NCBI GenBank assembly: GCA_947631345.1
Contig: CANRKW010000038.1
Coordinates: forward strand, 1-9,475
DNA: 9,475 bases
DNA from: an uncultured Bacilli bacterium
Lineage (GTDB): Bacteria; Bacillota_I; Bacilli_A; RF39; UBA660
Direction: 5' to 3'
Positions within the stretch are counted from its first letter, which is position 1. Every line of letters starts with the position of its first letter. Under the pieces are notes generated by a model. The model was not told where the DNA came from. It saw only the letters and a list, made by a program, of their open reading frames with translations, and searched no databases. Positions 1 to 5,971 of this stretch are shown here, one piece after another. Made by a program: the position numbers and the translations under genes.

Positions 1-1608
1 GAAAATTCCAGCAAAGCTTCTTACGTAGTCTCTAGAACCTGTATAGTAACCTCCGTCAGGAGATGCAATTTCTGCAGTTCCAGTTTTTCCAATAGTAGTT
101 ACAATATCTGTTCTAAATCTTGTACCACTAGCCATTATTTCATCTGAATTAACTACACCCCACATCATTTCTTTTATTCTATCAGTTATTTCTTTTTTTG
201 TTATTCTTCTTACTTCTGTTCTTTTGTTTTGCTTTACTATTTCGCCAGTTGTTGGATCTACTATTTTATCTACTATATAAGGTTTTAGCATTACCCCATC
301 ATTTGTAATTGTTGTAAGCATTTGAACCATTTGTACTGGGGTTATTGTCATACCTTGTCCGAAAGAGGCGTTTGCTACTTCAATGTCATAATTAAAGTTA
401 AGACTTCCTGATTCTTCTCCTGGTAAATCTATTCCAGTAGGTGTTCCTAAACCTAATCTTGTGTAAAATTCTTTCAGTTTGTCTTTTCCTAATCTTTGAC
501 TTAATATAGTTGCTGCCACGTTTGAACTTGCTATGTAGCCTTGGTCTAAAGTTATATTTCCCCAGCCCCATATATTCCAGTCTCTTATTCTATATTTATC
601 TATATCGATGTAACCTGATGAGTATATTTCATTTCCATCATATATTCCATAGTCCATTGCCGCCATGAAGGAAAAAGTTTTCATTGTAGAACCAGGTTCA
701 TATGGATAAGATATAAAATGATTATAATAGTCACTTATTTCTTTTGTATTTGGATCAAAACTTGGGGTAGAGGCAACAGCTAAAATCTTGCCTGTTTTTG
801 CTTCAACTACACTCACTACTCCCCAGTCTAAATACCCTGACTGTTCCATTTTTGTAATTGCTTGTTCTGCAAACATTTGAATATTTGTATCTATTGTTAA
901 GTAAACATCTTTTCCATCCATTGCTTTTGTTACATTTTCATTTGTATTTGCAATTTTATAGCCATATACATCACTTTCATATTCTCTAAAACCATCAGTT
1001 CCAGTAAGTTCGTCATCAAATTCTAATTCAAGTCCCATTTCACCTATTACTTTACCAAATTCGTCAGTTTTTGCATATCCAATTGTGTAACTTAAAAAGT
1101 CCCCATTAGGATAATATCTTTTAACACCTTTCATAAAATCTATTCCAGGTAAATTTAACTTTTCAATTTGCTCTTTTTGTAATTCAGTAATTCCTTTTCC
1201 ACCTGGGCCCAGTTCAACTTGATAAACATCTTCTGTATATAATAAATCAAGTAATGTTTCATAAGACATATTAAGTAATGGAGATAATTCTTTAGCTGTT
1301 CTTTCTTTATCAACTACATGATTAGGATGTTCCATATCAGTTGTCCATCTATCAGATAAAATTGCTATTACAGTATAACTATTTACATTAATAGCAAGTA
1401 CATTTCCAAGAGAATCATATATAGCTCCTCTTTTTGCAGTTATAGTTTCTTTAACAGTATTTCTATTACTTGCAAATTCTTTTAAGTCTATTCCATCTAC
1501 ATTTTTACTTAAAACTACATATGAAAGTCTTGCAATTATAATAATAAATAAAAAAACAACAACCAAAATTAAAAATTTACTTATTTTTACAGTTCTTGCT
1601 TTTTTCAC
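1..1608 (-). CDS. Division-specific class B penicillin-binding protein (PBP2B/FtsI type), 3' end outside window
   Basis: This is the septal peptidoglycan transpeptidase that cross-links stem peptides at the division site and is anchored in the membrane by one N-terminal helix. I see 536 codons with no stop, running off the left edge. A basic N-terminus is followed by a hydrophobic helix at about residues 10-35, then the dimerisation/pedestal region. The transpeptidase motifs are all present: STMK with catalytic Ser307, SSN at 361-363 and KTGT at 508-511. The start is GTG at 1608-1606, chosen because AAGAGGTG (1613-1620) sits at ideal spacing and because no in-frame ATG precedes the membrane helix. 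The Shine-Dalgarno overlaps the ftsL stop, so the two genes are probably translationally coupled. Position directly after ftsL in the dcw cluster supports a division PBP rather than a general one. Whether C-terminal PASTA domains follow cannot be seen. Family very sure; exact symbol (pbpB/ftsI) left open. Confidence 0.95.
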   Translation of the reverse strand, partial: MKKARTVKISKFLILVVVFLFIIIIARLSYVVLSKNVDGIDLKEFASNRNTVKETITAKRGAIYDSLGNVLAINVNSYTVIAILSDRWTTDMEHPNHVVDKERTAKELSPLLNMSYETLLDLLYTEDVYQVELGPGGKGITELQKEQIEKLNLPGIDFMKGVKRYYPNGDFLSYTIGYAKTDEFGKVIGEMGLELEFDDELTGTDGFREYESDVYGYKIANTNENVTKAMDGKDVYLTIDTNIQMFAEQAITKMEQSGYLDWGVVSVVEAKTGKILAVASTPSFDPNTKEISDYYNHFISYPYEPGSTMKTFSFMAAMDYGIYDGNEIYSSGYIDIDKYRIRDWNIWGWGNITLDQGYIASSNVAATILSQRLGKDKLKEFYTRLGLGTPTGIDLPGEESGSLNFNYDIEVANASFGQGMTITPVQMVQMLTTITNDGVMLKPYIVDKIVDPTTGEIVKQNKRTEVRRITKKEITDRIKEMMWGVVNSDEIMASGTRFRTDIVTTIGKTGTAEIASPDGGYYTGSRDYVRSFAGIF

Positions 1609-1618
1609 TTTACACCTC

Positions 1619-1909
1619 TTATTCTTCAATTATTCTTATGTTATTATTATTATACTCTAAACCATAAGTGCTTGCAACTGCTTCGACACTTTCAAAAGAA
1701 GCAAGTTCATTTATCTTCATTGTTAAACTTTGATTTAAGTCTTCTTGTGTAGATATTTTTTGTTTAATACTTTCTACTTCTATATTAGTTTTACTTACTA
1801 AAGCCATAGCAAAAGATGTTCCAAATATATTTGCAAAAACTAATAATGTTATTAAAAAATATAGTATTTTTTCCCCTTTTAATATTTTTGTTCTTTTTTT
1901 CTTAATCAT
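1619..1909 (-). CDS. ftsL: Cell division protein FtsL-like
   Basis: This 96-residue single-pass membrane protein would act in the divisome with DivIC/FtsB and the adjacent PBP. It has a lysine-rich cytoplasmic start (residues 1-12), one membrane helix at about 14-38, and an extracytoplasmic stretch rich in Glu, Lys, Gln and Leu (about 40-80) that looks like a coiled coil. This is the architecture and length typical of FtsL. Sequence conservation in this family is poor, so the call rests on architecture plus position between rsmH and the division PBP. The ATG start has GGGTGG upstream at good spacing, 14 bases after the rsmH stop. No catalytic motif is expected. Confidence 0.85.
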   Translation of the reverse strand: MIKKKRTKILKGEKILYFLITLLVFANIFGTSFAMALVSKTNIEVESIKQKISTQEDLNQSLTMKINELASFESVEAVASTYGLEYNNNNIRIIEE

Positions 1910-1923
1910 TTATTTCCACCCTT

Positions 1924-2826
1924 TTATAATTTTTCTATTATTCTAAGTTTTGCACTTCTACTTCTATTGTTTTCATTTATTTCTTCTAAAGAAGGTACAA
2001 TAGGTTTTTTTGTTATCAATTTTCCTTTTCTTTGTAATTCTTTAGGTACAACTGGAAGATGATTACTTATTTTATTATCACTTGATAATTCATTAAACAC
2101 TTCTTTTACTATTCTATCTTCTAACGAATGAAAAGAAATAACACATAATCTTCCACCACTTTTTAATAAATCAAAAGCGTCTTTTAAAGACTTTTCTAAG
2201 ATTCTTAATTCATCATTTACTTCAATTCTTAATGCTTGAAATGTTTTTCTAGATGGATTACTTTTATTTCTATAACTTTCTGGCACGTTTGCTTTTATTA
2301 TTTCTGCTAATTCTAAAGTTGTTTTTATAGGTCTATTATTTACTATGGCTTTTGCAATAGATTTGGCATTTACTTCTTCTCCATATGAATATAATAAATC
2401 TATTAATTCATCTAATCTGTATTCGTTTACTATTTTTTCTGCTGTCAATGTGTTTCTTTTGTCCATACGCATATCAAGTGGTCCGTCTTTTTGAAAACTG
2501 AACCCTCGTGTTGCGTCATCTAATTCTACACTGCTAACTCCTAAATCGAAAAGTATTCCATCTACTTCTTTATTAATGTATTCTTTCATATTTTTAAAAT
2601 TAGTATGATAAATCTTAAAATTGGGACTTATCTCTTCTAATTTCTTTTGACTATAATTTACTGCAGTTTCATCTTGATCAAAGGCGAATAGAAACCCCTT
2701 AGTTTCTAATTTCTTTAATATCTCCCCTGAATGACCAGCATACCCTAGTGTTGCATCAATATACGTTCCATCTGGTTTTATGTTTAACCCATCTATACTT
2801 TCATTAAGCAAAACACTTTTATGCAT
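1924..2826 (-). CDS. rsmH: 16S rRNA (cytosine-1402 N4)-methyltransferase RsmH (MraW)
   Basis: This cytoplasmic SAM-dependent enzyme methylates N4 of C1402 in the decoding centre of 16S rRNA. The 300-residue length is normal for the family. The N-terminal HKSVLLNE motif is followed by the SAM-binding loop DATLGYAGHS (residues 24-33). Further family signatures are FDLGVSS, then RGFSF..DGPLDMRMD, then SFHSLEDRIVK, and the C-terminal RSRSAKLR stretch. The ATG start overlaps the mraZ stop by one base (TAATG), and GGAAG lies just upstream inside the end of mraZ, so translation is probably coupled. It is the second gene of the mraZ operon. The glycine-rich loop reads LGYAGHS rather than the more common LGGGGHS; the GHS core is kept, so I expect an active enzyme. 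Confidence 0.98.
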   Translation of the reverse strand: MHKSVLLNESIDGLNIKPDGTYIDATLGYAGHSGEILKKLETKGFLFAFDQDETAVNYSQKKLEEISPNFKIYHTNFKNMKEYINKEVDGILFDLGVSSVELDDATRGFSFQKDGPLDMRMDKRNTLTAEKIVNEYRLDELIDLLYSYGEEVNAKSIAKAIVNNRPIKTTLELAEIIKANVPESYRNKSNPSRKTFQALRIEVNDELRILEKSLKDAFDLLKSGGRLCVISFHSLEDRIVKEVFNELSSDNKISNHLPVVPKELQRKGKLITKKPIVPSLEEINENNRSRSAKLRIIEKL

Positions 2827-3260
2827 TAGTTGTCACTTCCTTCAAATAAATTTTCTGCTACTTTACTAAAGTTATCCTCATTTTCACTTATAAAAGTATT
2901 AAATGATTCCTCACTCCATATTTCTAGCCGTTCATTAACGCCGATTATAACACAGTCTTTTTTTAAACCGGCGTATTGAACGAGCGGTGAGGTAATAATG
3001 ATTCGACCTTGTTTGTCGAATTCACAGACAGTAGCCCCGCTTAAGAAAAATCTCAAAAAATCTCTCGCGTCTTTTTTAGTGAAAGGTAAAGTACTTAATT
3101 TGTTAACTATTTTTTCCCACTCATCTTTTGAATATATAAATAAGCATCTATCTAAACCTCTAGTTATTATAAATTCATTACCTATTTCAGCACGAAATTT
3201 AGATGGTATTATTAACCTATTTTTTTCATCAAGACTATGGTGATACTCGCCAATTAACAT
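2826..3260 (-). CDS. mraZ: Transcriptional regulator MraZ
   Basis: MraZ is a DNA-binding protein with two AbrB/SpoVT-like swapped-hairpin repeats. It forms ring oligomers and binds repeats in its own promoter to control the dcw operon. With the start at 3260 the protein is 144 residues, the usual family size. It begins MLIGEYHHSLDEKNR and carries both diagnostic DxxxR signatures: DEKNR in the first repeat and DKQGR in the second. An upstream in-frame GTG at 3287 would add nine residues (VEESGGFK region). I reject it because those codons are the operator and Shine-Dalgarno sequence, whereas ATG 3260 follows GGGGGA at a 6-base spacing. It is first in the operon with rsmH, ftsL and the PBP, and is probably autoregulated through the repeats at 3271-3304. 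Confidence 0.97.
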   Translation of the reverse strand: MLIGEYHHSLDEKNRLIIPSKFRAEIGNEFIITRGLDRCLFIYSKDEWEKIVNKLSTLPFTKKDARDFLRFFLSGATVCEFDKQGRIIITSPLVQYAGLKKDCVIIGVNERLEIWSEESFNTFISENEDNFSKVAENLFEGSDN

Positions 3261-3270
3261 TTTAAATCCC

Positions 3271-3304
3271 CCACTTTCTTCCACCACTATCCACTATCTA
3301 CCAT
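3271..3304 (-). promoter_or_regulatory. MraZ operator: four GTGG/ATGG boxes at exact 10-bp spacing
   Basis: Read on the minus strand, TGG occurs at 3303-3301, 3293-3291, 3283-3281 and 3273-3271, exactly one helical turn apart. Three copies are GTGG and the first is ATGG. One extra GTGG lies off-phase at 3287-3284. MraZ of other bacteria is known to bind tandem TGGG or GTGG repeats near its own start, so these are very probably its binding sites. They begin just after the -10 box and run into the mraZ Shine-Dalgarno, which suggests repression at initiation or of clearance. Confidence 0.85.
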
Positions 3305-3305
3305 T

Positions 3306-3334
3306 ATTTTACTATTTGCTTTTATTTTTGTAAA
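3306..3334 (-). promoter_or_regulatory. Sigma-A type promoter of the mraZ-rsmH-ftsL-PBP operon
   Basis: The -35 box is TTTACA (3334-3329) and the -10 box is TAAAAT (3311-3306), separated by exactly 17 bases. Each box matches consensus at five of six positions. The start point would fall around 3299, inside the MraZ repeat array. Confidence 0.8.
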
Positions 3335-3360
3335 GACTTATTCTTTTAATTTTACATTTT

Positions 3361-3933
3361 TTATAAATTTCTATATATTTTACCATTTTCTAATTTGATG
3401 TTTTTTATATATGCACCTTCTGTAATTGTAAGCATCTTATAGCCCATTTGATTTAATACAGGTAAAATCATTTTTAATGCTTCAAGTGTTTCTTTATATA
3501 TATCATGCATTAAAATTATACTTCCATCGTGTACATTTTCTATGATTTTTTTGTATGTTTTTTCACTATCTTGTGTCATCCAGTCTAAAGAGTCAATGTC
3601 CCAAAGTATTATAGGTGTATTTATTAAATCTAGTACTTTTTTATTATAATTTCCATAAGGAGGTCTTGTATATTTTATATTACTATAAGTTATTTCATTA
3701 TAAATTATATTTGTAGAATTAATTTCATCTATTATTTCATTTTTATTTAAAGAAACTAAATTCTTATGAGAATATGTATGACTTCCTATTTCCATACCTA
3801 AACTATATATTTCTTTAACTTTACTAATATTATATTTCATCCTATTTCCAAGAAAGAAAAATGTAGCTTTAGAATTGTTAGCTATTAAAGTTTTTACAAT
3901 TTCTTTAGTGTATATGCTAGGGTCCATCATCAA
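3361..3933 (-). CDS. NodB-type deacetylase, C-terminal part after a frameshift
   Basis: This holds most of a NodB (carbohydrate esterase 4) domain, the zinc-dependent fold that removes N-acetyl groups from peptidoglycan or polysaccharide. Visible motifs are HTYSH (zinc ligands), RPPYG, ILWDIDSLDW and GSIILMHD, all intact and in order. The first motif, TFDDG with the catalytic base, is missing because it lies in the upstream reading frame ending at 3917. The two frames together form one gene, 3361-4495, of about 377 codons. Possible starts here (TTG 3933, ATG 3930 or 3927) have no Shine-Dalgarno and lie inside the TFDDG codons, so independent translation is unlikely and would give a protein lacking its catalytic Asp. 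Activity therefore requires frame correction. If not corrected, this is a recent pseudogene; the remaining motifs show no decay. Confidence 0.85.
   Translation of the reverse strand: MMMDPSIYTKEIVKTLIANNSKATFFFLGNRMKYNISKVKEIYSLGMEIGSHTYSHKNLVSLNKNEIIDEINSTNIIYNEITYSNIKYTRPPYGNYNKKVLDLINTPIILWDIDSLDWMTQDSEKTYKKIIENVHDGSIILMHDIYKETLEALKMILPVLNQMGYKMLTITEGAYIKNIKLENGKIYRNL
3917..3925 (-). other. Frameshift site GGA CCC TAG within the NodB catalytic motif
   Basis: The upstream frame reads TTT GAT GAT GGA CCC TAG. Skipping one base gives TTT GAT GAT GGA CC AGC ATA TAC ACT, that is FDDGP-S-IYT, exactly the family consensus spacing. CCC-T followed by a slow stop is a context in which a proline tRNA can slip +1 to CCT, so programmed frameshifting, a fixed indel and a sequencing error all remain possible. 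No strong internal Shine-Dalgarno like that of prfB is seen upstream. Confidence 0.75.
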
Positions 3934-4495
3934 ATGTAATCATAACTATTTTATCATTATTACTAAAAGTATTTACTTCTCCTTTATATAAAATATAAAC
4001 ATCATAATTTATGTCTTTAAATAAAGAACCATCAAAATATAAATATATACTTTTATTATATATTCTTATATGTGAATTTTTAAAATTGTTTTTCTTTATA
4101 ATATTATATATATAAGTAGAATATTTATCTTTAAACATATTTAAAAGAGATTTCTTATTAAAATCTATAAAATAATTATTACTAATAAATTTCTTTTTCT
4201 TATAATCATAATTTATATTATAGTAATCTTTATTATTAATTGTAAAAAATATATTAATTATATTATCTATATAATTAACTTCAAAACTTATATTATTGTA
4301 ATGTTTTATAAATTCTTCTATTTTTATATCTAATTCTTTATAGTTAAATTTAGGATAACTTATATTGTTTTCTTTTATAATAATGTAATCTTTTAAATTT
4401 ATGTTATTTTCTTTACTAAAGTAATTTTTAGTAATTTTAAGAAGTATAAAAGTTATAGTTATAAATATTATAAATAAAATTATATTTTTTTTCAT
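3917..4495 (-). CDS. NodB-type deacetylase, N-terminal part (membrane anchor and TFDDGP), truncated by a frameshift
   Basis: The 192-residue product starts with one membrane helix (about residues 4-20), then a very Asn/Ile/Tyr/Lys-rich extracytoplasmic region of about 150 residues that I cannot assign with confidence. It ends with MITFDDGP, the first NodB motif, immediately before TAG. The deacetylase continues in the next frame from 3919 (see the entry ending at 3361). Membrane anchor, intermediate domain and C-terminal NodB domain match the general layout of PgdA-like peptidoglycan N-acetylglucosamine deacetylases, which protect walls against lysozyme. The ATG at 4495 has no Shine-Dalgarno; a TATAAT box (4506-4501) lies only five bases upstream, so the message may be leaderless. 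Substrate is inferred, not shown. Confidence 0.8.
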   Translation of the reverse strand: MKKNIILFIIFITITFILLKITKNYFSKENNINLKDYIIIKENNISYPKFNYKELDIKIEEFIKHYNNISFEVNYIDNIINIFFTINNKDYYNINYDYKKKKFISNNYFIDFNKKSLLNMFKDKYSTYIYNIIKKNNFKNSHIRIYNKSIYLYFDGSLFKDINYDVYILYKGEVNTFSNNDKIVMITFDDGP

Positions 4496-4500
4496 ATTAA

Positions 4501-4506
4501 ATTATA
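4501..4506 (-). promoter_or_regulatory. Candidate -10 box (TATAAT) directly before the deacetylase start
   Basis: A perfect TATAAT ends five bases before the ATG at 4495, so transcription would start at or within a base or two of the ATG. No good -35 box is seen at 16-18 bases. In such AT-rich DNA the match could be chance, but the absence of any Shine-Dalgarno fits a leaderless message. Confidence 0.4.
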
Positions 4507-4508
4507 TG

Positions 4509-4535
4509 AAAAAAACTGATGTTTTAATCAGTTTT
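4509..4535 (-). terminator. Rho-independent terminator at the end of mscL
   Basis: The stem AAAACTGAT (4535-4527) pairs perfectly with ATCAGTTTT (4520-4512) around a six-base loop, and the T-run continues to 4509. The mscL stop codon TAA (4526-4524) lies in the loop, so the last codons of the gene form the 5' arm. It ends the thioredoxin-like/mscL unit. Confidence 0.8.
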
Positions 4536-4928
4536 AGCTTTTCTTTTTTTGTTATTCTTTTTAAGTAAATCTCTTATTTCTTCTAAAAGAACAACTTCTT
4601 CTTTTTTTACATTTTCTAACTTTTTCTCTTCTTTATGTTTAAATACATTTATAAATTTAACAAATAAGAATACACATAAAGCAATTATAAGAAAGTCTGT
4701 TACATTTTGAATAAATATACCTATATTTATTTTCGCATCTTTTATTTTTAATACAATATTAGTAAAATCTAATCCTCCAAGTATTACACCTATTAAAGGC
4801 ATGATTACATCACTTACTAAACTAGAAACTATTTTTCCAAAAGAAGAACCTATTATAACACCAATAGCCATATCAAGGACATTTCCTTTAGATATAAATT
4901 CTTTAAATTCTTTAATAAAGTTTTTCAA
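4524..4928 (-). CDS. mscL: Large-conductance mechanosensitive channel MscL
   Basis: This 134-residue inner-membrane channel opens under membrane tension to release solutes during osmotic downshock and works as a homopentamer. The sequence shows the amphipathic N-terminus (KEFKEFISKGNVLDMAIGVIIG), the TM1 pore helix at about 15-45 with FGKIVSSLVSDVIMPLIG, and TM2 at about 72-95. The C-terminal charged helix contains EEVVLLEEIRDLLKK. The start is TTG at 4928-4926. It is supported by AGGAGG (4942-4937) eight bases upstream and by the family N-terminus; no alternative ATG is plausible. One base separates it from the stop of the thioredoxin-like gene, whose final Gly-Gly-Cys codons contain the Shine-Dalgarno, so the two are probably coupled. 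A terminator follows. Confidence 0.97.
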   Translation of the reverse strand: MKNFIKEFKEFISKGNVLDMAIGVIIGSSFGKIVSSLVSDVIMPLIGVILGGLDFTNIVLKIKDAKINIGIFIQNVTDFLIIALCVFLFVKFINVFKHKEEKKLENVKKEEVVLLEEIRDLLKKNNKKRKAKTD

Positions 4929-4929
4929 A

Positions 4930-5592
4930 TTAGCAACCTCCTATTTCACAAGAAGAAGTTTTTTCATTAAATTCTGTATATAATGAATCAAAATTATCAT
5001 ACATTTCATTAATCATTTCAGTAGTAAAATCCATATATGGATCTGTTTGTAATGAACTTAAACCACTTATCATTTTAATAGGTGTACCGTGAACTACACT
5101 TATTATATTTGGAGCATATATTCTTTTTTCACCCATATCTTTTTCGTCAATTGTATATTGATTTAATACACTATCAAATCTTTCTAGTAATTTATAGTAC
5201 CCTTTTGTTCCTTCTTTTTCTGTTTTTATTTCATCATTTTCAAACTTTAATGTATCTCTTATTTCACTTACATCTAAATAGTAAATTGTGTCTATATTGT
5301 TATCTGAAGCAGCAGTTAGTAAGTAAGATAAAACACTTCTGCACCATGGACACTCAGCAAAACCAAAATAAACTATAAAAGATTCTTCATTATCTAGTTT
5401 TTCAATTATTTCTTCTTCTGTTATATATTTCATAGGATTTTCTTTACCTATTTCAACTATTCTTGCTAACTTGCCATTTACCTTTTCTCCATTAAGTGCT
5501 TCATATTCGTGCTTGAATTTAACTGAATCTTTTACCCCACATCCTGTAATTACTAAAAGACATAATATTATACTAATTAAAAACTTTTTCAT
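4930..5592 (-). CDS. Thioredoxin-fold lipoprotein with CPWC active site (bacteriocin-accessory-like)
   Basis: This 220-residue protein is probably lipid-anchored outside the membrane: a hydrophobic signal peptide ends in the lipobox ITGC, with Cys18 as the lipidated residue. A thioredoxin-like domain follows, with FIVYFGFAECPWCRS (redox pair Cys81-Cys84) and a YAPNI segment that could supply the cis-proline loop. The spacing between CPWC and that loop is longer than in classical thioredoxin. The C-terminus ends in a second pair, CEIGGC (Cys215 and Cys220). Small thioredoxin-fold proteins of the PedC/BrcD type occur with bacteriocin loci; this one has its own promoter directly after the peptide genes and pairs with mscL downstream. 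Role inferred: disulfide exchange on exported proteins, possibly the adjacent peptides. The ATG start has AGGAAG upstream. It could equally be a general extracytoplasmic oxidoreductase unrelated to the peptides. Confidence 0.85.
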   Translation of the reverse strand: MKKFLISIILCLLVITGCGVKDSVKFKHEYEALNGEKVNGKLARIVEIGKENPMKYITEEEIIEKLDNEESFIVYFGFAECPWCRSVLSYLLTAASDNNIDTIYYLDVSEIRDTLKFENDEIKTEKEGTKGYYKLLERFDSVLNQYTIDEKDMGEKRIYAPNIISVVHGTPIKMISGLSSLQTDPYMDFTTEMINEMYDNFDSLYTEFNEKTSSCEIGGC

Positions 5593-5615
5593 TTACTTCA
5601 ACTTCCTTTAAATAT

Positions 5616-5644
5616 AATCTATCACATATTATTTGTTTTTTCAA
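5616..5644 (-). promoter_or_regulatory. Promoter for the thioredoxin-like lipoprotein and mscL
   Basis: TTGAAA (5644-5639) is followed after 17 bases by TAGATT (5621-5616), in the short gap between the upstream terminator and the lipoprotein start. The -35 box is good and the -10 box is moderate (four of six). Confidence 0.55.
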
Positions 5645-5658
5645 GAATTTTAGTTATA

Positions 5659-5685
5659 GAAAAAGAAGAAAGGTTTCCTTTCTTC
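5659..5685 (-). terminator. Rho-independent terminator of the exporter/peptide operon
   Basis: The perfect nine-base stem GAAGAAAGG (5685-5677) and CCTTTCTTC (5673-5665) encloses the loop AAA and is followed by five T residues. The hairpin begins inside the TGA stop codon of the second peptide gene. It separates this operon from the thioredoxin-like gene. Confidence 0.88.
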
Positions 5686-5833
5686 AGTTAATACTACATT
5701 TACTTTTAAAGAAAGAAGATGACAGGCTTTTACCTATTTCATATAAAGCTTGTATTCCATCTATTATTGCATTTAAAAGTGCAGCACTTAAGTTTATTCC
5801 ACCATATATTTCTTTTAATTCTTCATCTTTCAT
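5684..5833 (-). CDS. Double-glycine leader peptide 2 (putative bacteriocin or signal precursor, 49 aa)
   Basis: This is a short gene with strong support. The start ATG at 5833 is preceded by AGGAGG overlapping the stop of the previous peptide gene. The leader is MKDEELKEIYGG (12 residues), with Glu and Leu at -8 and -7, Ile at -4 and Gly-Gly at -2/-1: the code recognised by C39-peptidase exporters. Cleavage would release a 37-residue core. It starts INLSAALLNAIIDGIQ and reads as an amphipathic helix with small-residue spacings (AxxxA, GxxxS). It then turns Ser-rich with a cationic KSKC and one cysteine (Cys46). I do not recognise a named bacteriocin. A two-component partner of peptide 1 is likely; a secreted pheromone is the alternative. 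The stop overlaps the terminator stem. Confidence 0.85.
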   Translation of the reverse strand: MKDEELKEIYGGINLSAALLNAIIDGIQALYEIGKSLSSSFFKSKCSIN

Positions 5834-5845
5834 TATATTCCTCCT

Positions 5846-5971
5846 TTAACATTTTTTACGTTCAAAAAAACCTTGTAACACACCAATCAAAAAACTGATA
5901 ACCGATATAGAGATAGTCCATGCTTGCCAAGTTGCTCCCCCTTTTACATTTTGTAATTCACAATCACTCAT
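5846..5971 (-). CDS. Double-glycine leader peptide 1 (putative bacteriocin or signal precursor, 41 aa)
   Basis: The ATG at 5971 lies inside the end of the exporter gene, whose TGA stop is at 5966-5964, giving an eight-base overlap. AAGGAG lies five to six bases upstream. The leader MSDCELQNVKGG is 12 residues and matches the peptide 2 leader at Met1, Asp3, Glu5, Leu6 and the terminal Gly-Gly, with Val at -4. The predicted 29-residue core starts ATWQAW, continues as a hydrophobic segment with the GxxxG motif GVLQG, and ends cationic, FERKKC, with its only cysteine as the last residue. This size, helix and charged tail fit a membrane-active class II bacteriocin subunit. The leader holds another cysteine at position 4. 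No named family recognised. Confidence 0.87.
   Translation of the reverse strand: MSDCELQNVKGGATWQAWTISISVISFLIGVLQGFFERKKC

Noticed and set aside
2998..3243. Plus-strand reading frame of 81 codons opposite mraZ
   Set aside because: It is antisense to a certain gene, has no ribosome binding site and shows no recognisable protein features.
3261..3287. Longer mraZ start at GTG 3287
   Set aside because: The extra codons coincide with the operator repeats and Shine-Dalgarno; ATG 3260 gives the conserved N-terminus and normal length.
5082..5378. Plus-strand reading frame of 98 codons opposite the thioredoxin-like gene
   Set aside because: Leu/Phe/His-rich composition is what an AT-rich antisense frame produces; the minus-strand gene has clear motifs.
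5684..5966. UGA recoded to tryptophan, as in mycoplasmas
   Set aside because: TGA ends the exporter right at the peptide 1 start and ends peptide 2 at the terminator; tryptophans in the genes use TGG.
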